Origin: Candidatus Coatesiibacteriota bacterium
GTDB taxonomy: Bacteria > RBG-13-66-14
Assembly: GCA_014728185.1 (NCBI GenBank)
Contig: WJMB01000057.1
Coordinates: 1-6,134 of the forward strand
Reading direction: 5' to 3'
Length of the DNA: 6,134 nucleotides
Positions 1 through 5,270 of this stretch are shown here, piece after piece. Below the pieces are notes generated by a model that was given only the letters and a program-made list of their open reading frames with translations, did not search any database and had not been told where the DNA came from. The position numbers were made by a program, and so were the translations under genes. Every line of letters begins with the position of its first letter. The first letter of the stretch is position 1.

Positions 1-1175
1 CCGCCGGGGACGATCACGGCTCCGAGGTTCTCGGGGAGCATCCGCTCGAGGTCGGCGTCGGTGTTGATCTCCGTTGTCTCGATCCAGGCCACCTCGACGC
101 GGCAGCCCAGGGCAACCTCGCAGTGTTCGAGGGAGTTGACGATGCTGACGTAGGAGTCCTTGAGCGTGGCGTACTTGCCGGTGATGGCCACGGTGAGCAC
201 GGGCAGGTCCTCGGCCCTGTAGTGCTCGACGTAGCGGGCCAGGGGGCGTTTTTTTCCGCTGGGATCGCGGCGCATCGGCATGGAGAGCTTGAGGCGCTCG
301 GTGACGGTGTCGGCCAGCTTCTGGCGGTCGAGGAGGTGGGGCAGGACGTAGATACTGGAGACGTCGGGCGAGCTTATAACGTTATCCTGGGGCACGTTGC
401 AGAACAGGGATATCTTCTGGCGCACCTTGGGGTGGATGCCCACGGGGCAACGCCCGACGATGATGTCGGGCTGGATGCCGATCTCGAGGAGCTTCTTGAC
501 CGAGTGCTGGGTGGGCTTGGACTTCTGCTCGCCCGAGGCCTCGTTGTAGGGCACCATGGTGACATGGCAGAACATCACGTTCTCTCGTCCCTCGGCAACG
601 AAAAGTTCGCGGGCGGCCTCGATGAAGTGCAGGTTCTCTATGTCGCCCACGGTGCCGCCGATCTCGATCAGCACGATGTCGTAGGGCTTGCGGATCGCCA
701 GGGTGCGGATGAAGTTCTTGATTTCGCCGGTGACGTGGGGGATCACCAGCACGTCGCGGCCCAGGTACTTGCCGCGGCGCTCTTTCTCCAGCACGTGGGT
801 GTAGAGCTTGCCCGAGGTGAGGTAGTTGTCCCGGGTCAGGTTCTCGTCGAGGAAGCGTTCGTAGGTGCCCAGGTCCATATCGCACTCGGTGCCGTCCTCG
901 AGGACGAAGACCTCGCCGTGACGGTAGGGATTGAGCGTCCCGGCGTCGTAGTTGAGGTAGCCGTCGATCTTCATCTGGCTGGCGCTGAAGCCGTAATGGC
1001 CCAACAGGTGGGCCAGCGAGGCGCTGAAGACCCCCTTGCCCACCCCGCTCATCACTCCGCCGGTGATGACGATGTACTTGGTCCGCCCGATGCGGTAGGC
1101 CGGCGGGAAGTAGTCGACATTCTCGCTGTCGTCGGTCTGGGTGGAGATGGTTTGGAAGTCGAAGCTGTCTTCCAT
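1..1175 (-). CDS. pyrG: CTP synthase, N-terminal 391 residues (3' end beyond window)
   Basis: CTP synthase makes CTP from UTP, ATP and glutamine, the last step of de novo pyrimidine nucleotide synthesis in the cytoplasm. My translation shows the whole synthetase domain: a P-loop-like GGVMSGVGKG with Lys47, Lys69, the Mg ligand Asp101 in ECDMDLGTYERF, Glu171 in EIGGTVGDIE, and the UTP/CTP site KSKPTQHS from residue 218. These match E. coli K18, K40, D72, E140 and K187-Q192. The window cuts the gene at VPGG, just where the glutaminase domain starts, so the catalytic Cys-His-Glu triad is not seen. Against E. coli there are about 29 extra N-terminal residues before KYIVITGG. I chose the ATG at 1175, which has a GGGG run 7 nt upstream. 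The sequence is divergent for a bacterial enzyme (KIDGYLNYDAGT where E. coli has KLDPYINVDPGT). It stands alone downstream of a relic gene, apparently with its own promoter. Confidence 0.97.
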   Translation of the reverse strand, partial: MEDSFDFQTISTQTDDSENVDYFPPAYRIGRTKYIVITGGVMSGVGKGVFSASLAHLLGHYGFSASQMKIDGYLNYDAGTLNPYRHGEVFVLEDGTECDMDLGTYERFLDENLTRDNYLTSGKLYTHVLEKERRGKYLGRDVLVIPHVTGEIKNFIRTLAIRKPYDIVLIEIGGTVGDIENLHFIEAARELFVAEGRENVMFCHVTMVPYNEASGEQKSKPTQHSVKKLLEIGIQPDIIVGRCPVGIHPKVRQKISLFCNVPQDNVISSPDVSSIYVLPHLLDRQKLADTVTERLKLSMPMRRDPSGKKRPLARYVEHYRAEDLPVLTVAITGKYATLKDSYVSIVNSLEHCEVALGCRVEVAWIETTEINTDADLERMLPENLGAVIVPG

Positions 1176-1234
1176 GGCGTTACCCCCGCGGGGACCGGGT
1201 GAGGATTTGGTGGCGGGATGGATCGGGCGGGGAG

Positions 1235-1285
1235 AAAAAAGAAAACCCCTGAAGAGCCGCCGACGGTTCCGCCTTCCGACCGTCG
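1235..1285 (-). promoter_or_regulatory. pyrG leader hairpin followed by a T-rich tract
   Basis: In the untranslated leader a perfect 7-bp inverted repeat, CGACGGT / ACCGTCG (1279-1285 with 1261-1267), encloses an 11-nt loop. About 15 nt later, in the direction of transcription, comes a T-rich stretch (1245-1235, TTTTCTTTTTT). The gap between stem and T-tract is too long for a standard intrinsic terminator. Leader control of pyrG by CTP is known in Gram-positive bacteria, so an attenuation-like role is possible, but this is inference. Confidence 0.3.
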
Positions 1286-1359
1286 AACACGCTCGCAGAC
1301 GCGTTGTTCGTCGGTTCGGTCAGGAGTGCTGCCGGACGGGTTGTCTCTTCTGGGATTCT

Positions 1360-1388
1360 AGGATAGCAAAAACCAGCGGCGGAGTCAC
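1360..1388 (-). promoter_or_regulatory. Candidate sigma-70 promoter for pyrG
   Basis: Read on the minus strand, a GTGACT box (1383-1388) and a TATCCT box (1360-1365) each match four of six consensus bases and are exactly 17 nt apart. Transcription would start near 1353 and give a leader of about 175 nt before the pyrG ATG. That leader contains the hairpin at 1261-1285. The match is moderate, so this is a prediction from sequence alone. Confidence 0.4.
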
Positions 1389-1499
1389 GGGGGATTATCG
1401 AACAGGAATTGAACATGATTAGAGATGTTGACGTCGGCCGTCGTGGACCATCGTCCCGGTGTCTCACGGCTTGCTTCTGCGGCGGGACTAAGCAGTCTC

Positions 1500-1987
1500 G
1501 GGCGTCTAGCGGGCCTCGGCCTTGATCCGTGCCCCAACTGGTCGGTTCGATGGCGGAGGTTTTGTAGTGCAACACCAGCTCGGCGGGGTTGGTGTTCTCC
1601 CGGCGTTGGACCACCCCGTCGTAGATGATCGTCATCTCGTCCCAGGCGGCGCTGACCCGCCGCACGGCCACATCGCCCCAGACCGGGACCTCGGAGTAGA
1701 CGCGCGGCACGGCGCGGTCGAAGACGGTTCCCGAGGGCGGCCGGAGGGCCTGCAGCGGGAAGCGCAGCTAGGTGTGCTTGTCTTCGCAGCCAAACCGAAG
1801 GTAGCATTCGAGCACGTGGAGAATCGTCGCGTAGCCTTAGTTCTCATCGTCGTGGCCCCCGGGATCGGACCCTCAGATATCATTCCACCAGGTGAAGGCG
1901 TCGGCCTCGGGATTGAGGTTGATCACCTCGTCGGCCACGAGGATTAGGGCCAAAGAGGATAAGCAGGACCACGCTGCGCTTGTACAT
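1500..1987 (-). pseudogene. Relic of a secreted DNRLRE/CBM96-like protein
   Basis: An ATG at 1987 with GGGAG 6-7 nt upstream starts a clear signal peptide (MYKRSVVLLILF). A +1 frameshift at the TTTGGCC near 1950 is needed to continue into ALILVADEVINLNPEADAF. The same frame then runs on but meets TGA (1873-1875), TAA (1837-1839) and TAG (1768-1770). Between and after these it remains protein-like, with the pattern of the DNRLRE domain of secreted surface proteins: LRFPLQAL, PPSGTVFDRAV, RVYSEV, then VAVRRVSAAWDEMTIIYDG. In intact relatives the corresponding parts read roughly YLRFDL, P.GATI.SA.L.LY, and V.RV...W.E..VTWN. Three different stop codons plus a frameshift argue against recoding. 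The 3' limit is uncertain: recognisable sequence fades near 1510, although that frame stays open further. Such domains bind carbohydrate or serve as surface modules. No function remains here. Confidence 0.75.
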
Positions 1988-2223
1988 GACCGCTCCCATC
2001 CGTCGCGGTCCACTACGGCATTGCTCATAACCAAGGCATCGAGACCCGACGCAATGGCGCTGGTTATCCTAACGGACTCTGAGATAGGCGGTTTGAGAGG
2101 GGACATGCAGGTCGGCGGTTTGTCGGCTCATAACGGGGACGAATCAATAAAGGGATCGTGTACCCTGACCGGACCTGATCGTGATTGTATCCTGTTGATA
2201 ATATAAGTGATGATCATCAGATA

Positions 2224-2256
2224 CCCGTCACAAGACGGGCAGTCAAAAAGTGACGG
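2224..2256. repeat. Two mutually exclusive hairpins
   Basis: CCCGTC (2224-2229) pairs with GACGGG (2234-2239) around the tetraloop ACAA. The overlapping CCGTCAC (2225-2231) pairs instead with GTGACGG (2250-2256). The two perfect stems share bases, so only one can form at a time, as in RNA switches. No gene follows closely on either strand to be controlled, so a function is unproven. Confidence 0.35.
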
Positions 2257-3031
2257 CTTATTCGAGCCTGATCTTTAGTGATCCCAGATACCAGCGGGCT
2301 TGTTTATGCCCTGGCAGTAGATTGCCACTGACTTTTAAGTGTCGTACCAACAAGTAATAAGGGCTTGCAAGATGAGCGCTTGATAGAAGACGGAGTAAGT
2401 CCGGGTGGTGAGCAACGTCCCGGCAGCCGCCTCCCAACAGCCTGATTTGGTCCGAACAGCTTCCATGATGCCTCAATTTAAATACTTGGGATCACATAAC
2501 TATCACGGACCACGGTGTTACTGAATACCGTTCAGTTATCAGCAGTTAGCAGGCAATCAGGTTTACACATCGCATGAGCTGTTTGTGGCAACTCAAGCTT
2601 GTTTTCATTTTCCTTATGTTGCCTGTTTAGTCTTCCCGACGCTCTATTAGCAACTGTTTGGCAACATTGGCCTCGATGAAGATGCTCGATCCCAAGCAAC
2701 CTAAAAACATGCAGCTATAACGAACATGCGCCGAGAGGCAAGGGACGGGTGGATCTTTCTTCGACATTGCCTCCTATCAGCCGTTTTATTCGAGGTGGGG
2801 CGGTATTTCGAGGTGAAAATATCTGGTCCGGGATCGTGTGTGATGCCAATACTCATTAAGATGCAGATAGAATTAGAGCTGTCCTTTCGTGAAGCTGCCT
2901 GGACGGTAACGCGGGCCGCCGAACGGTAACCAGTCGTCTTGATGGTCGAAGCATGGGGTGACGAAGCGAGCCCCTGGGTCACTTCAAGGAAATGAGGTCA
3001 TTGTGCAATAGGATAAGCTCGTGTGTATCAA

Positions 3032-3063
3032 GGGGAGCGGGCGGGGACGGCGGGAACGGCGGG
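3032..3063 (+). other. G-quadruplex motif; C-rich, rut-like on the transcribed RNA
   Basis: Five runs of three or four G (3032-3035, 3039-3041, 3043-3046, 3052-3054, 3061-3063) are separated by loops of 3, 1, 5 and 6 nt, which fits the canonical quadruplex rule. The motif begins 4 nt past the comEA stop codon in the direction of transcription, on the template strand. The matching RNA is C-rich and G-poor, as in Rho loading sites. With no intrinsic terminator visible, it may help end the divIVA-TPR-comEA transcript. Confidence 0.45.
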
Positions 3064-3067
3064 TGGC

Positions 3068-3601
3068 TCAGCGCAGGCGGATCAGCGGGGCCAGGCTCTC
3101 CAGCGTGGCGGTGCCGAGGCCCTCGACATCGAGCAGGTCCTCGGGTTCGGCGTAGGGCCGCCCGGCGACGATCCGTCCGGCCAGCACCGGACCGACGCCG
3201 GGCAGGCTCTCCAGAATTACCGCCGGGGCGGCGTTGATGTCGATACGGCCGCCGGCGCGCAGCGTCGAACGTTCGAAGACGACGAGCTGGGGAGGGACGA
3301 TCTCGAGATCGGGCAGGTGCTCGACCAGGGCGGGATCACCACCAGCACGCAGGTAGACCTCGCGCGGTGACAGGCGGTGATCGAGGCGGAAGGGGTAGGC
3401 GCCGGGGCGGGCGACGGCGTCGCCGCAGATGTAGAGATAGCCGACGACGGGGGGCTCGGTTTCGGGTGGAGCCGGGGGTGCGGCGGAGTGGAACAGCAGA
3501 AGGAAGAGCAGGGCTGCGGCGGTGAGCAGACTCAGGGCGATGAGCTCGCCCCGGGGGCCGGCGGGACGACGCTGCGAAGGGTTAGCTCCGTTCGAGCTCA
3601 C
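3068..3601 (-). CDS. comEA: ComEA-like membrane-anchored helix-hairpin-helix DNA-binding protein
   Basis: A 177-residue protein built like ComEA, the double-stranded DNA receptor of competence systems. It has a short basic N-terminus (RRPAGPRG), one membrane helix at about residues 19-39, and a Pro-rich linker. An SLBB-like segment follows at about 54-90 (YLYICGDAVARPGAYPF, then RAGGDP). The C-terminus is a double helix-hairpin-helix domain at about 119-177, with INAAPAVILESLPGVGP and VEGLG as the two hairpins. The topology places the DNA-binding domain outside the cytoplasmic membrane. I chose the GTG at 3601, which overlaps the end of the TPR gene by 20 nt. The frame is open further upstream, but that part only shadows the TPR gene, and no other start precedes the membrane helix. 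The overlap suggests translational coupling. No comEC or comEB is present here, so true competence is not shown; ComEA-like proteins also occur in bacteria not known to be transformable. Confidence 0.9.
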   Translation of the reverse strand: MSSNGANPSQRRPAGPRGELIALSLLTAAALLFLLLFHSAAPPAPPETEPPVVGYLYICGDAVARPGAYPFRLDHRLSPREVYLRAGGDPALVEHLPDLEIVPPQLVVFERSTLRAGGRIDINAAPAVILESLPGVGPVLAGRIVAGRPYAEPEDLLDVEGLGTATLESLAPLIRLR

Positions 3602-4487
3602 CGTGGGCCACCATGTTGTAGGGCTCGAGCTCGACGGCGCGCTGCCAGAGCGCCCGGGCCTCGTCGCCGCGGTCGGTGGCCCGCAGCCAGTGACTGACGA
3701 TCTTGAGCAACTGGTTGTCGACCCGGCCATACTTGAGCATCAGCACGGCGGCCTCGTGCCCACCGGCCAGATCGCTCTGCTTGATCCGGGCCAGACTCAG
3801 GCAGCGCCAGGCCCAGCCGTTGGTCGAATCCAGGGCCACCCAATCATCGGCCAAGTCCAGGCCCGCACCGACGTCGTTGAGGGCCAGGTGGGCCTCGAAC
3901 AGCGGCTCGTAGGCCAGTAGGTAGGTCGGCTCGAGGGCGAGGACGGTCGAGAGGTTCTTCTGGGCCTGAACCCAGTTCTCGAGCAGATAGAAGGCCATCC
4001 CGTGCAGATACTGATAATCGGGATTGTCGGGTTGAATCTCCACCAGGCGGCGGGTGTGGCTCAGGGCGGCGTCGTAATGCCCCTCCTTGAGCTGGCTCTC
4101 GGCCAGCCCGGCCAGCACGGGGGGATTGTCCGGCACCAGAGCCAGGGCCTGTTCGAGGACGTCGATGGCGTTGGGATAGTCCCCCAGCGCCTTGTAGATG
4201 GTGCCCAGATTGAACAGGAAGTTGGGGTCGTTCTGAAACTCGCTGAGCAGCGGCAGCATGTGCTCCAGGGCGCGGTCGAAGTCGCCCCGGGCCATGGCCA
4301 CCAGACCCAGGCCGTTGGTCGCCACGGCGTTGTCCGGCTCGAGAGACAGGACCTGCTCGTAAAGCATCTCGGCTCGATCGAGCTGGCCGTTGCGGTAGGC
4401 GATGTTGGCGTCGGCGATCAGCTCCTCGATACCCTGAGCGCCGACCAGGCAGACCAAAGCGCAGATCACGATGATAACGGCTCGCAT
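3582..4487 (-). CDS. Secreted tetratricopeptide-repeat protein
   Basis: A 301-residue protein with a signal peptide (MRAVIIVICALVCLVGA, probable cleavage after Ala17). Seven or eight TPR units fill nearly all the rest, from about residue 20 to 291, in steps of about 34 residues with the usual W/L-G-Y-A-P spacing (for example NLGTIYKALGDYPNAIDVLE and RAVELEPYN). No lipobox Cys or membrane helix follows the signal, so it should act outside the cytoplasmic membrane, as a protein-binding adaptor. There is no catalytic domain. The ATG at 4487 is preceded by GGAGG 8 nt upstream. The gene lies 25 nt after divIVA and overlaps comEA by 20 nt, so it is the middle gene of an operon. An 8-nt direct repeat (4488-4495 and 4502-4509) flanks the Shine-Dalgarno sequence. 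The partner protein cannot be told from sequence. Confidence 0.9.
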   Translation of the reverse strand: MRAVIIVICALVCLVGAQGIEELIADANIAYRNGQLDRAEMLYEQVLSLEPDNAVATNGLGLVAMARGDFDRALEHMLPLLSEFQNDPNFLFNLGTIYKALGDYPNAIDVLEQALALVPDNPPVLAGLAESQLKEGHYDAALSHTRRLVEIQPDNPDYQYLHGMAFYLLENWVQAQKNLSTVLALEPTYLLAYEPLFEAHLALNDVGAGLDLADDWVALDSTNGWAWRCLSLARIKQSDLAGGHEAAVLMLKYGRVDNQLLKIVSHWLRATDRGDEARALWQRAVELEPYNMVAHGELERS

Positions 4488-4512
4488 AGCGATGACCTCC
4501 GAGCGATGAGGC

Positions 4513-5028
4513 TCAGGGCTGGTTGAGATCCAGCTCGTCGGGCAGGGAATCTCCCTGGTCCCCCGGGGTGGGATCGAAACCGCTGAGCTCGAAGTCGTCG
4601 AGCAGGCGGGTCTGCGAATCGATCAAGGCCCGCAACTGGGCGACCATCGTCCGCTTCTGCGATTGCAGGTTGACGAGTTCGTTGCGCAGCTCGTCGCGAC
4701 GGCGCTGGGCCTGGTGGACGATCTCCTCGGCGCGGACCTCGGCCTGGCGGATAACCGTGTCCCGCTTCTCCTCGGCCGCCCGAGACATCGTGTCGGCGGC
4801 CTCCTGGGCGGTCATCAACGTGCGCTCCAGGTTCTTCTCCATCCGCCGGTACTCGGCGATCTGACCCTCCAGCGTCTTAACGGTGTCGCGCAGCTTGGCG
4901 TTGTCGTTGACGACCCGCTCCAGCTCGTCGGCCACCCGTTGGAGGAAGGCGTCGACCTCCTCCACGGCGTAGCCGCGCATTGCGCGGGTGAACTCCTGGC
5001 GGTGGATTTCTTGGGGTGTTATCTTCAC
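4513..5028 (-). CDS. divIVA: DivIVA-family coiled-coil protein
   Basis: A 171-residue cytoplasmic scaffold of the DivIVA/GpsB/Wag31 type, which recognises negatively curved membrane at poles and septa and recruits division, growth or chromosome-anchoring proteins. The N-terminal signature is clear: KITPQEIHRQEFTRAMRGY followed by EEVDAFL at residues 23-29. Arg18 of B. subtilis DivIVA is kept, while the inserting Phe17 is replaced by Met17, which should still be hydrophobic enough to enter the membrane. A long coiled coil spans about 30-145, and an acidic, Pro-containing tail of about 25 residues follows. I chose the GTG at 5028 because it aligns with the family start and has AGGAG about 6 nt upstream. 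The frame is open to an ATG at 5106, but that would overlap the promoter and add 26 residues unlike the family. It is the first gene of the operon with the TPR and comEA-like genes. Confidence 0.92.
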   Translation of the reverse strand: MKITPQEIHRQEFTRAMRGYAVEEVDAFLQRVADELERVVNDNAKLRDTVKTLEGQIAEYRRMEKNLERTLMTAQEAADTMSRAAEEKRDTVIRQAEVRAEEIVHQAQRRRDELRNELVNLQSQKRTMVAQLRALIDSQTRLLDDFELSGFDPTPGDQGDSLPDELDLNQP

Positions 5029-5077
5029 CTCGACTCCTCGCTGGACTCGTTGGCTTGGGGATGCCGTGATTAGCTCT

Positions 5078-5106
5078 AGTATAGCCGTCGGACGCCCCGA
5101 CGACAA
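5078..5106 (-). promoter_or_regulatory. Sigma-70-type promoter of the divIVA operon
   Basis: On the minus strand, TTGTCG (5101-5106, four of six bases) and TATACT (5078-5083, five of six) are separated by exactly 17 nt. The start point would be near 5071, leaving a leader of about 43 nt that contains the AGGAG of the GTG start. This is the best promoter match in the window and explains expression of divIVA, the TPR gene and comEA from one site. Confidence 0.65.
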
Positions 5107-5114
5107 GTCGTCGG
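5097..5114. promoter_or_regulatory. Candidate operator: 18-nt dyad over the -35 box
   Basis: CCGACGAC-AA-GTCGTCGG is a perfect inverted repeat with 8-bp arms and a 2-nt centre. It fully contains the -35 hexamer (5101-5106) of the predicted divIVA operon promoter. That size and position fit a site for a dimeric repressor that blocks RNA polymerase. The regulator is unknown and no regulator gene lies nearby. In RNA it would have too short a loop to form a good hairpin, which favours a DNA-level role. Confidence 0.45.
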
Positions 5115-5170
5115 TGTCGGTCTGGTAGGCTGATATAAAGAGAGGGGAGAATGAATGGGCCTTGCGCAGT

Positions 5171-5193
5171 CCGTTGACCTCCGCTCACAACGG
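5171..5193. repeat. Small hairpin between the DUF2461 and divIVA genes
   Basis: CCGTTG (5171-5176) and CAACGG (5188-5193) form a perfect 6-bp inverted repeat around 11 nt. It lies 73 nt or more past the DUF2461 stop and ahead of the divIVA promoter. Going with transcription it is not followed directly by a run of T, although a pyrimidine-rich stretch begins about 20 nt later. It could be a weak terminator or a chance repeat. Confidence 0.2.
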
Positions 5194-5197
5194 TCGG

Positions 5198-5270
5198 AGT
5201 AGTCCGTCATCCGGTTTCCAGGCGTAGCCCGGCATCCCGCGCAGTTTCAACGAGCCTGGACCGGACTACT
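5198..5270 (-). terminator. Long stem-loop at the 3' end of the DUF2461 gene
   Basis: AGTAGTCCG (5198-5206) is the exact reverse complement of CGGACTACT (5262-5270), which includes the stop codon. Inside it, TCCAGG (5217-5222) pairs with CCTGGA (5255-5260). The structure is a stem of 9 plus 6 bp with an asymmetric internal loop and a 32-nt apical loop. There is no T-tract, so it is not a classical Rho-independent terminator. It may instead protect the 3' end of the message from exonucleases. Confidence 0.3.

Larger units (their letters stand above)
1988..3067. other. Gene-poor spacer of lower GC between the comEA operon and the relic gene
   Basis: I find no convincing gene on either strand. 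The open frames are short, overlap each other on opposite strands, mostly lack ribosome binding sites and resemble no family I know. Base composition is clearly more balanced than in the flanking genes and changes abruptly near 3030. Small structures are present: a 12-nt palindrome TGATGATCATCA (2208-2219), overlapping hairpins (2224-2256), a 6-bp hairpin ACTGAA/TTCAGT (2520-2536), a repeated ACGGTAAC (2903-2910 and 2923-2930) and a dyad AATGAGGTCATT (2991-3002). It could be decayed coding sequence, an old insertion or an unrecognised RNA locus. Confidence 0.6.

Noticed and set aside
123..1202. Long open frame on the plus strand, 359 codons
   Set aside because: It is the antisense of pyrG. 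Its composition (repeated G, V, D, L, H) is typical of the shadow of a high-GC gene, and pyrG itself is unmistakable.
1180..1499. Continuation of the relic frame to 1180 as part of an intact protein starting at the GTG at 1710
   Set aside because: Domain-like sequence fades near 1510, and the rest runs through the pyrG promoter and leader. The upstream part carries stops and a frameshift, so an intact gene is not supported.
2027..2067. 7-bp inverted repeat ATAACCA / TGGTTAT upstream of the relic gene
   Set aside because: The 27-nt spacer and AT-rich arms make it common by chance, and the gene it would control is dead.
2389..2440. GAGTAAGTCCGGG resembling the RNase P RNA motif GAGGAAAGTCCGGGC
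   Set aside because: Only this short stretch matches. None of the other conserved RNase P RNA blocks, nor a long closing helix, is found around it.
2883..2986. Minus-strand frame reading DWLPFGGPRYRPGSF, reminiscent of the cytochrome P450 haem loop
   Set aside because: The haem-ligand Cys is missing, the frame is only about 35 codons long, and no other P450 motif lies upstream, where comEA begins. Chance resemblance is the simpler explanation.
3602..3730. Longer N-terminus for the comEA-like protein, starting at 3730
   Set aside because: It would lie wholly inside the TPR gene. The added 43 residues are Ser/Thr/Pro/Arg-rich, as expected from a shadow frame, and precede a normal short basic N-terminus with a membrane helix.
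4002..4526. Plus-strand open frame of 174 codons
   Set aside because: It is antisense to the TPR gene, which has a signal peptide, a ribosome binding site and clear repeats. The plus-strand product has no recognisable feature.
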